Shown here: piece by piece, positions 46,258 through 55,756 of the stretch
Position numbering within the stretch: the stretch's first letter is position 1
Layout of the letters: each line of letters opens with the position of its first letter
NCBI RefSeq assembly: GCF_001708965.1
Contig: NZ_LVJW01000006.1
Span: 868,001-932,000, forward strand
Reading direction: 5' to 3'
Length of the DNA: 64,000 bases
From: Candidatus Thiodiazotropha endoloripes
Lineage (GTDB): Bacteria > Pseudomonadota > Gammaproteobacteria > Chromatiales > Chromatiaceae
Notes under the pieces: generated by a model
What the model was told of the DNA's origin: nothing
The model's input: only the letters and a program-made list of their open reading frames with translations
The model's database searches: none
Program-made: the position numbers and the translations under genes

Positions 46258-47196
46258 CTATTCTTGATCGATGTAGTTTTGTTGACGTTCGATAAAATCC
46301 TGGGTTGCATTGTACCCATCCATCTTCAGCAGATGCTGCCTGACGGCAGTCTCCACCAGGATCGCCAGATTCCTGCCTGCCGCAACCGGCAGACTCGTCT
46401 GGGGAACATCCACACCCAATAGGGTCCGATGTGAGTGGCACCCCTCCAGGCGATCCATATTTTCGAGTTTTTCATCATCAAAGTGGAGGAGATCTATGAT
46501 CAAGTGTAACTGTTTATTCGGCTTTATAGCACTATTACCGAAGATAGCCCTGACATTAATCAGACCCAGCCCACGAACTTCAAGAAAATCCTGCAACACC
46601 TTCGGGCATCGCCCACTCAATGTGTTCGTGCCTGTCTTATAGAACTCGGTTGCATCATCGGCAACCAGACGATGCCCCCGGGAGATCAGTGCCAGCGCAA
46701 GCTCACTTTTGCCGATTGCCGGATCACCGCTCAACAACACACCCTTACCCAGCACTTCCATATAGACCCCATGCAACAACAGGGTCTCACCAACTGGCAG
46801 GCTGAATTTCTCCAGCAGTCTATGGATGACATGGTTATCCCCTTTGGGGGTAAACATCAAGGCTGTATGGCTGTTTTTCGCCGACTCCAGGCAAGCCGGC
46901 TTGGGCTGCAGGCCATCGGTAAAGATCAGCGCAAGCGGGGAAGAGTCGAACAGGGTTTTCAGAGACTCCAGGTAGCCGGTATCGCCACCATACAGCAGAT
47001 GCTGCTGTTCCGGAGGGCCAACCACCTGTATCTGGTTCGGACGTATCAGGTTAAGTGGACCTACCGGTTGTTGTCCGTCCGGGGACTCACTGTCCAGAAG
47101 GATATTTCCTTCACCACCCTCACCATCCCAGCTGAGCTCAAGTTCACTGGCAAATTCGTCGAAAAGATCGCGAATGGTGTAGTTGGATGGCATCAA
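46258..47196 (-). CDS. hprK: HPr kinase/phosphorylase
   Basis: 312 residues. It phosphorylates HPr on Ser46 and reverses this with inorganic phosphate. The N-terminal domain is followed by Walker A GDPAIGKSELALALI, then HRLVADDA and the family signature EVRGLGLINVRAIFG. The C-terminal part ends in the usual HprK helix. It overlaps ptsN by 4 bases. HprK is standard in Firmicutes and found in many beta-, alpha- and some gammaproteobacteria, but absent in E. coli. Confidence 0.96.
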   Translation of the reverse strand: MMPSNYTIRDLFDEFASELELSWDGEGGEGNILLDSESPDGQQPVGPLNLIRPNQIQVVGPPEQQHLLYGGDTGYLESLKTLFDSSPLALIFTDGLQPKPACLESAKNSHTALMFTPKGDNHVIHRLLEKFSLPVGETLLLHGVYMEVLGKGVLLSGDPAIGKSELALALISRGHRLVADDATEFYKTGTNTLSGRCPKVLQDFLEVRGLGLINVRAIFGNSAIKPNKQLHLIIDLLHFDDEKLENMDRLEGCHSHRTLLGVDVPQTSLPVAAGRNLAILVETAVRQHLLKMDGYNATQDFIERQQNYIDQE

Positions 47197-47663
47197 TCTG
47201 ATGAGGTTATGGTTTCTCGCTGCTTGATCAACTGAAACAGTTGCTGCGTTGTTTCCGCCTCACGCAGTGCGGTACAAAAGGGGGGGTCATCGAACATTCT
47301 GGCCAACTTCGCCAGCAGCTGAAGATGTTCGTCTGTGGCCTGTTCCGGTACCAGCATGGCGAACGCCAGATCGACCGGCTGACTGTCTATGGCGTCGAAA
47401 TCGACACCATTGGGCATCTGAATGAACGCTGCGGTGGCCTGTGTGACCTGAGACATGCGCGCATGGGGTAGCGCAATTCCTTTGCCCAGTCCGGTACTGC
47501 CGAGTCGCTCCCTCTCAAGCAATGCATCGAACACAATATCCTGTGACAGCCCGGGAGCAGCATCGGCCAATCTCTGACCAAGCTGCTCAAGGGCGCGTTT
47601 TTTACTGGCTGCCTCCACACCGCAGCCGAGACGTTCCTCAAGCAGAAATCCGTCGGGAAACAT
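47193..47663 (-). CDS. ptsN: PTS nitrogen-regulatory protein EIIA-Ntr
   Basis: 156 residues. Active-site His67 is in GLGKGIALPHARM, then LVPEQATDEHLQLLAKLARMF. EIIA-Ntr links PTS phosphorylation to nitrogen and potassium control rather than to transport. It lies between hpf and hprK, downstream of rpoN, the conserved order. Confidence 0.96.
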   Translation of the reverse strand: MFPDGFLLEERLGCGVEAASKKRALEQLGQRLADAAPGLSQDIVFDALLERERLGSTGLGKGIALPHARMSQVTQATAAFIQMPNGVDFDAIDSQPVDLAFAMLVPEQATDEHLQLLAKLARMFDDPPFCTALREAETTQQLFQLIKQRETITSSD

Positions 47664-47693
47664 GGAGACCTCGCCAGTTCAATCTATCGAAAG

Positions 47694-48014
47694 TTACTCA
47701 ACTGCATACTTCACACCGCTACCGGCGCGATGACTCTGCATCTTTTCTTTGTGTTTAATCACCTGCCTGTCCAACTTGTCAGTCAAGCCATCAATGGCGG
47801 CATACATATCTTCCTGCACTGAATCAGCGAATACGCTGGCACCGTTCACTTGCATGGTGGCTTCCGCCTTCTGCCTCAGCTTCTCAACGCTCAAGATGAC
47901 ATGCACATTGATTACATTATCAAAATGCCGCTCAAGACGTTCGAATTTATTATCTACATAGCTTTTCAAGGCATCGGTTACTTCCACATGATGACCGGTA
48001 ACGCTTATTTGCAT
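47694..48014 (-). CDS. hpf: Ribosome hibernation promoting factor, short form
   Basis: 106 residues, a single HPF/RaiA domain (MQISVTGHHVEVTDALKSYVDNKFERLERH; ATMQVNGASVFADSVQEDMYAAIDGLTDKLDRQVIKHKEK). The short form pairs with RMF-type dimerisation in gammaproteobacteria. It is preceded by a clear AGGAG ribosome site. Its place directly after rpoN is conserved. Confidence 0.96.
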   Translation of the reverse strand: MQISVTGHHVEVTDALKSYVDNKFERLERHFDNVINVHVILSVEKLRQKAEATMQVNGASVFADSVQEDMYAAIDGLTDKLDRQVIKHKEKMQSHRAGSGVKYAVE

Positions 48015-48167
48015 AATTATCTCCTGTCTTAGATGAGTTGGCTCATCACTCTGACCGACTCGCTGAATCGATTCCCGAAACCATCGATCAGGCTGACCAT
48101 GAGGCCGGATTCGGCTGGAACCACAACCCCTGTTTTCATAGACATCCTGAGCGGTAGATCAATTCAC

Positions 48168-49652
48168 CTACATCAGTCGTTTACGCTCATTCGACGGCGG
48201 TATGCTCATCGATTCACGATACTTTGCCACCGTTCGGCGGGCCACTTTGATGCCCTGTTCCGATAGGATGGCGGCGATCTTGTTGTCGCTGAGCGGTTTG
48301 CTTGTGTTTTCAGCGGCAATCAATTTTTTAATCAGTGCTCGAATCGCGGTGGAGGAGCACTCCCCGCCGGCACTGGTGTTGACGTGGCTGGAGAAGAAAT
48401 ACTTGAACTCCAGCGTGCCCCGGGGGGTATGCATATATTTCTGGGTCGTCACCCGGGAAATGGTCGATTCATGCATCTCCAGTGCCTCGGCAATATCCCT
48501 CAATACCAGCGGCTTCATAGCCTCCTCGCCATGCTCAAAAAAGCCCCGCTGATATTCAACAATCTTACTCGCAACACGCAGAATAGTCTCATTACGGCTC
48601 ATCAGGCTTTTAATGAACCAGCGCGCCTCCTGCAGATGGTTCTTAAGAAAGGTGTTGTCATCGCTCTGATCCGCCCGCCGGATCAGGCTGGCGTAGTCAT
48701 TGTTGACCCGAAGCTTGGGGGTAACCTCCCCATTCAGCTCCACAACCCAGCGGTTGTTGCGCTTGCTGACGAAGACATCCGGAATCACATATTCAGGCTC
48801 ACTTTTTGCGATTGCCGTGCCCGGATGGGGATTCAGGGTCCGGATCAGCTGCATGATGGCAGCGAGCTCCTGCTGATCCACCTTCATGCGACGTATGATC
48901 TGATTCTGATCCTGGGCGGAGAGCAGATTGAAGTGATCCCGGCAGAGTTTTATCGCCTGATCCCGATAGGGGGTCTCTTCCGCCAATTGACGAAGCTGAA
49001 TCAGCAGGCAGTCCTGGGCGCCCTGGGCTCCGACACCCGGTGGATCGAATGCCTGAATCCGATGCAGTACCGCCTCGACATCCTCCAGGGTCGCTTCCTC
49101 ATCATTCAGCGAACTCAGAATATCCTGCAGGTCGCCTTTGAAGTAACCATCCTCATCGATACTGTCGATCAGGGTGGTGGCTATCACGATATCCTGTTCG
49201 GTGAAAGGGGTCAGGGTCATCTGCCAGACCAGATGGTCATGCAGGGTTACAGCGCCGCTACGCTGTACCAGATAGTCATGGTCTGCGGCATCTCCGCCGC
49301 TGCTGGCCGGCGGCAGGTAACTGTCGTAGACATCGGTCCATTCACTGTCCACCGGCAGATCCTCGGTCAGCTGGCTGCTGTCGGTCTGAATCTCCCGCTC
49401 GTTATTGATGTCATTCGACCCCTCGACTTCCTTGCTCTCCCGGGTCTGTTCACCAGCCTCCTGGGCATCTCCCTCTTTCTGCAGCTGAGTGCTGAACTCC
49501 TCCTCGCCCTCAAGCATCGGGTTGGTCTCAAGCACCTCCTGAACCTCCTGGCTCAGGTCGAGCGCAGAGAGCTGCAACAGGCGGATTGCCTGCTGCAATT
49601 GAGGAGTCATGGTGAGATGTTGTCCGAGTCGGAGCTGTAGAGCCTGCTTCAT
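48168..49652 (-). CDS. rpoN: RNA polymerase sigma-54 factor
   Basis: 494 residues. The N-terminal glutamine-rich activator-interacting region (LGQHLTMTPQLQQAIRLLQLSALDL) is followed by an acidic linker (about 50-130), the core-binding domain, a helix-turn-helix (MHESTISRVTTQKYMHTPRG) and the RpoN box ARRTVAKYRE near the C-terminus, which reads the -24 element. All parts are intact. It lies between lptB and hpf as in E. coli. Confidence 0.98.
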   Translation of the reverse strand: MKQALQLRLGQHLTMTPQLQQAIRLLQLSALDLSQEVQEVLETNPMLEGEEEFSTQLQKEGDAQEAGEQTRESKEVEGSNDINNEREIQTDSSQLTEDLPVDSEWTDVYDSYLPPASSGGDAADHDYLVQRSGAVTLHDHLVWQMTLTPFTEQDIVIATTLIDSIDEDGYFKGDLQDILSSLNDEEATLEDVEAVLHRIQAFDPPGVGAQGAQDCLLIQLRQLAEETPYRDQAIKLCRDHFNLLSAQDQNQIIRRMKVDQQELAAIMQLIRTLNPHPGTAIAKSEPEYVIPDVFVSKRNNRWVVELNGEVTPKLRVNNDYASLIRRADQSDDNTFLKNHLQEARWFIKSLMSRNETILRVASKIVEYQRGFFEHGEEAMKPLVLRDIAEALEMHESTISRVTTQKYMHTPRGTLEFKYFFSSHVNTSAGGECSSTAIRALIKKLIAAENTSKPLSDNKIAAILSEQGIKVARRTVAKYRESMSIPPSNERKRLM

Positions 49653-49858
49653 AGCAGAGATATCTTTAAACCTGGTATGTTATTTGTATGTCTTTATTCT
49701 CATTTTAGCTAAAAATAGCCGCCTACGGAAAGATTCTTCTTCACTGGGTCGATTCTCCTGGGTTCACACCACACTCCAACTTATTCCATACTGATTGAGA
49801 CCGCCTTCAGCGCGCCTGCCGCTGCCTGTTTAATCCATTAAAAAACAGTGTTATAGAC

Positions 49859-50584
49859 TCACATCGTAAAATTTTCACCCAGGTAGACACTGCGCACCTC
49901 CTGGTTGCCGAGGATCTCCTCGGTGGTTCCCTCCGCCAGCACTTTACCACTGTTGATGATGTAGGCCCGGTCGCATATATCGAGTGTCTCCCTGACATTA
50001 TGATCGGTTATCAGGATCCCAATCTTTAAGGATTTCAGATGCTGGATGATCTTTTTGATATCGATCACGGCAATCGGATCGACCCCGGCAAAGGGCTCAT
50101 CGAGCAAAATGAAGGCGGGCTCCATGGAGAGGGCCCGGGCAATCTCCAGTCGGCGCCGCTCGCCACCGGAGAGACTCATCGCCATGCTCTCCCGCAGATG
50201 CTCGATACCGAACTCCGTCAGCAACTGGTCACATCGGGCCTTACGTGCCTGGCTACCCAGCTCTTTGCGATGTTCCAGTATCGCCAGAATATTCTGCGCC
50301 ACCGTCAATCGCCTGAAGATGGAGGGCTCCTGGGCCAGGTAACCGATACCCAGACGGGCCCGCTTGTGCATCGCCTGATCAGTCAGCTCCTCCCCATCCA
50401 GATAGATCCGCCCCTGATCCGCCTGCACCAGGCCGACAATCATATAGAAGCTGGTGGTCTTGCCGGCACCGTTGGGCCCCAGCAACCCCACCACTTCCCC
50501 GCTGTTGAGGTTCAGTGAGACGCCATCCACCACTCTACGCTTGTAGTACTGCTTCTGCAGATCGACAGCCTGCAACTGACTCAC
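49859..50584 (-). CDS. lptB: LPS export ABC transporter ATP-binding protein
   Basis: 241 residues. Walker A is [17 protein letters not shown], the signature [15 protein letters not shown], and Walker [17 protein letters not shown]. With LptF and LptG (not in the window) it powers extraction of lipopolysaccharide from the inner membrane to LptC and LptA. It overlaps lptA by 4 bases. Confidence 0.98.
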   Translation of the reverse strand: MSQLQAVDLQKQYYKRRVVDGVSLNLNSGEVVGLLGPNGAGKTTSFYMIVGLVQADQGRIYLDGEELTDQAMHKRARLGIGYLAQEPSIFRRLTVAQNILAILEHRKELGSQARKARCDQLLTEFGIEHLRESMAMSLSGGERRRLEIARALSMEPAFILLDEPFAGVDPIAVIDIKKIIQHLKSLKIGILITDHNVRETLDICDRAYIINSGKVLAEGTTEEILGNQEVRSVYLGENFTM

Positions 50585-51093
50585 GGTTCAGTTTTCCCGG
50601 TTTGGGGCTCAATCACCACCTGCACCCGCTGTTTACCCTGGACACTGCTGCCAGCTCTGACCTGTGCATTGGCCCGGTTATAGACGATGCGGTCATTGCG
50701 GAAGCTGTTCCCCCCCTGCTCGAGCAGGGCATCGTCGATCAGTAACATCTCATTCCGATTCAGATGGATCTCAATACGCTGCGCCTGACCATGAACCTCA
50801 ACGCCATCGACCTCAGGCAATTGACTGAATCTTGTCGGCTGCCCCTCACTGACTATCTTTTCGGTTTTGCCGGCTGACCTGTGAACCCAGAGACGATCCG
50901 CCCACAACTTCATACTGCCCTGGACGATAGTCACATTGCCCTCATAGAGACTGACGCCGCTGGACTCGTTGATGGAGAGACTATCCGCTTCAAGCGACAT
51001 CGGTTGATTGCGGTCGCTCTCAAGCCCCCAGGCAGGTATCGCAACTGCCATCAGCAGACTACAGATCAACCCCCTGCCTTTATTCAAATTCAT
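50581..51093 (-). CDS. lptA: LPS transport periplasmic protein LptA
   Basis: 170 residues with an N-terminal signal peptide ([17 protein letters not shown]). The beta-jellyroll OstA domain shows [35 protein letters not shown] and [26 protein letters not shown]. It forms the periplasmic bridge between LptC and LptD. It overlaps both lptC (14 bases) and lptB (4). Confidence 0.94.
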   Translation of the reverse strand: MNLNKGRGLICSLLMAVAIPAWGLESDRNQPMSLEADSLSINESSGVSLYEGNVTIVQGSMKLWADRLWVHRSAGKTEKIVSEGQPTRFSQLPEVDGVEVHGQAQRIEIHLNRNEMLLIDDALLEQGGNSFRNDRIVYNRANAQVRAGSSVQGKQRVQVVIEPQTGKTEP

Positions 51094-51643
51094 AGTGCCC
51101 TCGTACCTGACCGAGCAGCTTCAAGCGTGACGGTTCATCAAACCAGATCTGCATGCCGATCGCCGACAGCCAATCCACACCACTGTTGATTCTGACTGCC
51201 TCAGCGGTCTCGGCATAGGACGCCTCTGCATGGATTGTCAGATCCTCGGTCTCAATCCGGTAAGGTGCAAACTCAGCTTTCCCATCACGTTCGATTATCA
51301 CTTGGCCCGGAAGAAACAGTGTCTCCTGACGATGGTCGGCCAGGCCATTTTCACCCCACATTCTCCAGGGAGGTTGATCAGACCTGAATCGTTGCACCAC
51401 CGGTTGAGAGAGCTCAGTGATACCGCGCTTCTCATAATGGGTCATTCTGGGGGTTCGCAGAATCTGTAACAACTGCCCATCGTCATCATACTGTTTTACC
51501 AGCAGGTTGACGGCATAGGTATCAGGGGTATCCCTAGCAATCTCAGGCCTTTTGATCTCCGGCCGTTGCAACTCGTTAACCCACCAGGCCAAACTCAATA
51601 CCAGTGCAAACATCAACAATAGACCGAGCAGGCGCCTGTTCAA
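51080..51643 (-). CDS. lptC: LPS export protein LptC
   Basis: 187 residues, with one N-terminal membrane helix (RLLGLLLMFALVLSLAWWV) and a periplasmic jellyroll (YDDDGQLLQILRTPRMTHYEKRGITEL). It receives lipopolysaccharide from LptBFG. It overlaps kdsC by 4 bases and lptA by 14. Confidence 0.94.
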   Translation of the reverse strand: MNRRLLGLLLMFALVLSLAWWVNELQRPEIKRPEIARDTPDTYAVNLLVKQYDDDGQLLQILRTPRMTHYEKRGITELSQPVVQRFRSDQPPWRMWGENGLADHRQETLFLPGQVIIERDGKAEFAPYRIETEDLTIHAEASYAETAEAVRINSGVDWLSAIGMQIWFDEPSRLKLLGQVRGHYEFE

Positions 51644-52161
51644 AGATAGTGTTCCAGGCTTGACTGCAAGGTATCCTGAGCCTGCATGATCATTTCACAC
51701 ACATCTCTAGCGGCGCCCCGCCCACCGCCATGAGGGGTCTGCCAGTGGGCATGCTGCACCACGAACGGATGGGCGTCCTGCACAGCGATCGCCAATCCCA
51801 CCCGGCGCATGATCGGCAGGTCCACCACATCATCGCCCACATAGGCGATCTGATCATCCGACAAGCCAAGCTTCTGTTTCAACTCTTCATAGGCAGGCAG
51901 TTTCTCCAGCTTGCCCTGATAGACATACTCAACACCCAGACTCTCCATACGCAATCTCACCACTTCAGAAGTACGGCCGGTGATAATGCCGATCACCACA
52001 CCGGTGTACTGCAACATTTTCATGCCATGCCCATCCCTGGAATGGAAGGCTTTATACTCCTGACCATCGTCACCCAGAAAAAGTCCACCATCGGTCAGTA
52101 CACCGTCAACATCAAAGATCACTAGTTTGACCGCTCTGGCCTTATCATGAATATCCTGCAT
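51640..52161 (-). CDS. kdsC: 3-deoxy-D-manno-octulosonate 8-phosphate phosphatase
   Basis: 173 residues, a small HAD phosphatase without a cap. Motif I is FDVDGVLTDGG, motif II IITGRTSEVVRLR, and motif IV YVGDDVVDLPIMRRVGLAIAV. It releases Kdo from Kdo 8-phosphate for lipid A-core assembly. It follows kdsD after 91 bases and overlaps lptC. Confidence 0.97.
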   Translation of the reverse strand: MQDIHDKARAVKLVIFDVDGVLTDGGLFLGDDGQEYKAFHSRDGHGMKMLQYTGVVIGIITGRTSEVVRLRMESLGVEYVYQGKLEKLPAYEELKQKLGLSDDQIAYVGDDVVDLPIMRRVGLAIAVQDAHPFVVQHAHWQTPHGGGRGAARDVCEMIMQAQDTLQSSLEHYL

Positions 52162-52252
52162 TTTGCCCCCCTAATGTTTAATTTTTATTCTGTGGCGTTA
52201 TCTATAATCCCGGTGGCTAAAAGCAAGCCATTCGGTCGCCAGATGAATCTCA

Positions 52253-53281
52253 CTACATAACACCAGCCCTCAGCAGGTCATGCATATTGAACGCGCCGAC
52301 CAGGCGTCGTTCCCCATCCACAACCAGCAGGCCGTTGATTTTATTCTCTTCCATCATCTGCAATGCTTCAGCCGCCAGCATCTCCGGTGGAACCTGTTTA
52401 CACCCCTTAGTCATGACCTCTGCGACGCGCATCTTGTGGATATCGATCGGCCGGTTCAGGGTGCGGCGTAGATCCCCGTCGGTATAGACACCGACCAACT
52501 GCCCCTGCTGATCGACCACCGCCGTCATTCCCAGGCCTTTCACAGACATCACCTCCAATGCCTCATGCAGGCTGGCATCCTGGCTGACGGATGGCAGCGC
52601 TTCTCCGCTATGCATGATGTCACCCACATGCAGTAGCAGACGCCGACCCAGCGAGCCACCTGGATGGGAGAGGGCAAAGTCCTTGGCTGTGAATCCCCTG
52701 GCTTGCAACAGAGCAACCGCCAGCGCATCCCCCATCACCAGCGCGGCCGTGGTACTGGAAGTCGGCGCCAAGCCAAGAGGACAGGCCTCCTTATCGACAC
52801 TCACATCGATATGCACTTCCGACTCTTTGGCCAGGGTGGAGTGGGCTTTACCGGTCATCGCAATCAGTGGCACACCGAGCCGCTTGAGCAACGGCAGAAT
52901 CACCAGCAGTTCGCCGGTCTCCCCGGAATTCGACAGGGCGAGTACCACATCGTCCGGGGTGATCATACCCAGATCCCCGTGACTGGCTTCACCGGGGTGG
53001 ACAAAAAAAGCGGGACTGCCGGTACTCGCCAGAGTGGCCGCCAACTTGTTGCCGATATGTCCGGATTTCCCCATGCCAATCACCACAATCCGTCCACGGC
53101 AATGGAGCAGATAGTGGCATGCCTGGGCGAATCCAGCCCCCAGTCGGGGAATCAGCGCCATGACGGCCGCAGCCTCCGTCTCAATGACAGCCTGACCCAG
53201 CTCGATCATCTGGGCCGTCTCTTGTTCGGTGGGCATCGGGGATCTTTTCATCTGAACAGTATGTACGGTTTGATTTGACAT
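52253..53281 (-). CDS. kdsD: Arabinose 5-phosphate isomerase
   Basis: 342 residues from the ATG at 53281, which lies immediately beyond the yrbG stop; an alternative ATG at 53251 (MKRSPMP) is possible. The longer frame into yrbG is not family-like. The SIS domain has VVIGMGKSGHIGNKLAATLASTGSPAFFVHPGEASHGDLG and LALSNSGETGELL; two CBS domains form the C-terminal third. It converts ribulose 5-phosphate to arabinose 5-phosphate, the first step to Kdo. Confidence 0.96.
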   Translation of the reverse strand: MSNQTVHTVQMKRSPMPTEQETAQMIELGQAVIETEAAAVMALIPRLGAGFAQACHYLLHCRGRIVVIGMGKSGHIGNKLAATLASTGSPAFFVHPGEASHGDLGMITPDDVVLALSNSGETGELLVILPLLKRLGVPLIAMTGKAHSTLAKESEVHIDVSVDKEACPLGLAPTSSTTAALVMGDALAVALLQARGFTAKDFALSHPGGSLGRRLLLHVGDIMHSGEALPSVSQDASLHEALEVMSVKGLGMTAVVDQQGQLVGVYTDGDLRRTLNRPIDIHKMRVAEVMTKGCKQVPPEMLAAEALQMMEENKINGLLVVDGERRLVGAFNMHDLLRAGVM

Positions 53282-53282
53282 C

Positions 53283-54254
53283 TCAAAGAGGTAACACCAC
53301 CGAGTAGAACAGCCAGGACTGGTAGCCGATAAAACAGAGCAGAAGCCCCAATCCCTCAATTCGATTGATCCGCCCCGGTTTACCAAAACCGTAGCCCATC
53401 AGGAAAAGGAACAGTGTCAGACCGAACATCACCGGCAGATCCCGCGTCAGCACAAAGGGGGAGAATGCGCCAGGCGCCACCAGGCCGGGAATACTCAGAA
53501 CAGCCAACATATTATATAGGTTTGAACCGATCACATTGCCGATGGCGATATCATCCTCACCCTTCATCGCACTGGTGATACTGGCGGCGAGTTCCGGCAG
53601 GCTGGTGCCGATCGCGACAATCGTCAGACCGATCACCACATCGCTGACACCGAGCTCGACAGCCACATTGGTTGCCCCCCAGACCAGCACCCTGGAACTG
53701 ATCAGCAGCAGAACCAGTCCGCCAGTTAAAAGCATCAGCGCTTTACGGGTCGGCACATCATGGGGGATCTCGGCATCGTACTCCCCGGCAATCGGGTCAG
53801 CCTCACCGGTTTTGGCGGTATAGATCATCCAACCGAACACCCCGACCAGCAAGACAAGTAATATCCCGCCATCCAGCAGACCCAGCTCCCCATCCAGCAT
53901 CAGCAGAATACAGATTACCGTCACGCCAAGCAGAATCGGATACTCCCGTTTCAGCACGCTGGAGTGGACAGAGAGGGGGATCACCAGGGCGGTTACCCCG
54001 AGAATCAGGCCGATGTTGGCGATATTCGAACCAACCGCATTACCGATCGCTAACCCCGGATTGCCGTTCACAGCCGCCATCACGGAGACCAGCACTTCCG
54101 GAGCTGAGGTACCGAACCCAACCACGGTAAGGCCGATCAGCATGGGAGATACGCCCAGATTGTCAGCCAATGCCGCGGCACCGCTGATAAACCGGTCTGC
54201 GCTCCAAACCAGTACGACCAGACCCAATAGAATGGAAAGACTGTACAGCAACAT
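53283..54254 (-). CDS. yrbG: Calcium/sodium antiporter YrbG
   Basis: 323 residues with about ten membrane helices arranged as two inverted repeats. Each repeat carries the ion-binding pattern: GLTVVGFGTSAPEVLVSVMAA with GNAVGSNIANIGLILG, and GLTIVAIGTSLPELAASITSA with GNVIGSNLYNMLAVL. A cytoplasmic acidic loop (about 150-175) separates them. It is first in the kds-lpt-rpoN run, as in E. coli. Confidence 0.95.
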   Translation of the reverse strand: MLLYSLSILLGLVVLVWSADRFISGAAALADNLGVSPMLIGLTVVGFGTSAPEVLVSVMAAVNGNPGLAIGNAVGSNIANIGLILGVTALVIPLSVHSSVLKREYPILLGVTVICILLMLDGELGLLDGGILLVLLVGVFGWMIYTAKTGEADPIAGEYDAEIPHDVPTRKALMLLTGGLVLLLISSRVLVWGATNVAVELGVSDVVIGLTIVAIGTSLPELAASITSAMKGEDDIAIGNVIGSNLYNMLAVLSIPGLVAPGAFSPFVLTRDLPVMFGLTLFLFLMGYGFGKPGRINRIEGLGLLLCFIGYQSWLFYSVVLPL

Positions 54255-54388
54255 GAACTAGGGCCTTTCCTCACCTATCCATAGGCTTGCGCCGGAAACA
54301 GCGCAACACGGGGCTACTCGTCGTTCTCTTGGAATCACCAAACTTCTCTCTCCTCGCGCTTCGGTTGGCGCTCTATTTCAAACACAAC

Positions 54389-54419
54389 AGGGCCAATTGG
54401 ATTGGTGATAACAGACCCT
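54389..54419. repeat. Dispersed palindromic repeat, copy D
   Basis: Inverse orientation; minus-strand core GTTATCACCAATCCAAT, with two changes from the others and AGGG / CCCT ends. Confidence 0.75.
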
Positions 54420-54556
54420 GGTGCTTTTACTCCATTTACCAAACAGTGTTATCGGCATTCACCCGCAGACCAATCGATAGCCGGTGGCATGCCGATAGCG
54501 CCAACAAGAAAATAATCAAAGGGTTGAGATGATAGCAGAAAGCCAATACAAGATGC

Positions 54557-54585
54557 TTGACAATTATATCGGTATATTAGATAAT
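54557..54585 (+). promoter_or_regulatory. Strong sigma-70 promoter of rplM-rpsI
   Basis: Perfect -35 TTGACA (54557-54562), 17-base AT-rich spacer, -10 GATAAT (54580-54585). The predicted start near 54592 gives an rplM leader of about 208 bases. Confidence 0.8.
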
Positions 54586-54642
54586 TCCAACATACTGATA
54601 CATTATGTTTCAGTTATCCTCCTTTGGTGGTATATTCATTCA

Positions 54643-54672
54643 GCGCAACAACCTCTGTTGCGCTTTTTTTTT
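54643..54672 (+). terminator. Intrinsic terminator or attenuator in the rplM leader
   Basis: Perfect 8-bp stem GCGCAACA / TGTTGCGC with a 5-base loop, followed by nine T. It lies about 50-80 bases after the predicted start point and 128 bases before the rplM ATG. It could attenuate rplM-rpsI transcription or end a short RNA of about 80 bases. Confidence 0.8.
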
Positions 54673-54799
54673 GCCTGGCGGCAAACTGGGCACCCCGGGT
54701 TTCCAGGATAATGAAATAGTCCTTGTGCCAACCCATGGGATCATGTATTATCCGCCGTCTTTTTCGAAGCACAATAGTTCTCCATTGGAGCGACATCGG

Positions 54800-55228
54800 A
54801 TGACTACTTTAAGCGCAAAGCCGGCTGAGGTTCGCCGCAATTGGTACCTTGTGGATGCTACAGACAAGACCCTGGGTCGTCTGTCCACAGAGATTGCACG
54901 ACGTCTGCGCGGCAAGCATAAACCGGAATATACACCTCACGTGGATACCGGCGATTACATCGTCGTGGTCAACGCAGAGAAGATTCGGGTTACCGGCAAC
55001 AAAATGTCCGACAAGATGTACCACCACCACACGGGTTATGTCGGCAACATGAAATCCATCAGCCTGGACAAGCTGCTGCAGAAGGCACCTGAACGTGCAA
55101 TCGAGCATGCAGTCAAAGGCATGATGCCGAAAAACCCACTGGGGCGCGTCATGTTCAAGAAGCTGCGCGTCTTCGCCGGCCCTGAGCACAGCCATCAGGC
55201 CCAGCAACCTCAGCCCCTGGAAATCTAA
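54800..55228 (+). CDS. rplM: 50S ribosomal protein L13
   Basis: 142 residues from the ATG at 54800, exactly the E. coli length; the frame upstream is leader sequence. Typical blocks are [64 protein letters not shown] and [30 protein letters not shown]. rpsI follows after 17 bases, forming the standard two-gene operon. Confidence 0.98.
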   Translation: MTTLSAKPAEVRRNWYLVDATDKTLGRLSTEIARRLRGKHKPEYTPHVDTGDYIVVVNAEKIRVTGNKMSDKMYHHHTGYVGNMKSISLDKLLQKAPERAIEHAVKGMMPKNPLGRVMFKKLRVFAGPEHSHQAQQPQPLEI

Positions 55229-55245
55229 AGCAAGAGTTTAAGACC

Positions 55246-55635
55246 ATGGCAGACACCCATATCACAACCGGACGCCGTAAGAGTTCCACTGCACGAGTCT
55301 TTCTGACCACCGGCAGCGGCAACATCACCGTCAACAACCGTCCGCTCGACGAATACTTCGGTCGCGAAACCGCCCGCATGGTGGTACGTCAGCCACTGGA
55401 GTCCACCGAGACCCTCGGCAAGGTTGACATCAAAGTCACGGTCAGAGGTGGCGGCACCACCGGTCAGGCCGGCGCCATCCGTCACGGTATCTCCCGTGCA
55501 CTGGACGCCTATGACGAGTCACTGCATGGCGTGCTGCGCAAATCAGGCTTTCTGACCCGCGATGCCCGTGCGGTAGAGCGTAAGAAAGTCGGTCTGCACA
55601 AAGCCCGTAAGCGTCCTCAATTCTCCAAACGTTAA
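55246..55635 (+). CDS. rpsI: 30S ribosomal protein S9
   Basis: 129 residues, the standard size. Hallmarks are [14 protein letters not shown], the [20 protein letters not shown] block and the basic C-terminal tail ending [11 protein letters not shown], which reaches the ribosomal P site. It is second in the rplM operon, 48 bases upstream of a tRNA gene. Confidence 0.98.
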   Translation: MADTHITTGRRKSSTARVFLTTGSGNITVNNRPLDEYFGRETARMVVRQPLESTETLGKVDIKVTVRGGGTTGQAGAIRHGISRALDAYDESLHGVLRKSGFLTRDARAVERKKVGLHKARKRPQFSKR

Positions 55636-55682
55636 GTCTGGCTTGTGTTGCGGACGATTTCGTCCTGCACCAGGTCTGCAAC

Positions 55683-55756
55683 TGGGGATTCGTCTAATGG
55701 CAGGACAACGGACTCTGACTCCGTATGTGGAGGTTCGAATCCTCCATCCCCAGCCA
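55683..55756 (+). tRNA. tRNA-Gln (anticodon CTG)
   Basis: 74 bases with encoded CCA. Acceptor arm TGGGGAT pairs with ATCCCCA, discriminator G. The D-arm contains AATGGCA. The anticodon stem ACGGA / TCCGT encloses loop CTCTGAC, giving anticodon CTG. The T-arm is GGAGG TTCGAAT CCTCC. The sequence resembles E. coli tRNA-Gln. It is followed by an intrinsic terminator, and its 3' end is duplicated in the tandem repeats that follow. Confidence 0.97.

Larger units (their letters stand above)
54255..54799. other. Divergent intergenic region and rplM leader
   Basis: No gene is visible between yrbG and rplM. It holds copy D of the dispersed repeat, a near-consensus promoter at 54557-54585, and a terminator-like hairpin at 54643-54672. 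The last two belong to the rplM leader. A frame running upstream from rplM through this region has no protein resemblance. Confidence 0.7.

Noticed and set aside
54605-54799. N-terminal extension of L13 of 65 residues
   Set aside because: The extension would start before the terminator hairpin and has no L13 resemblance; the ATG at 54800 gives the standard 142 residues.
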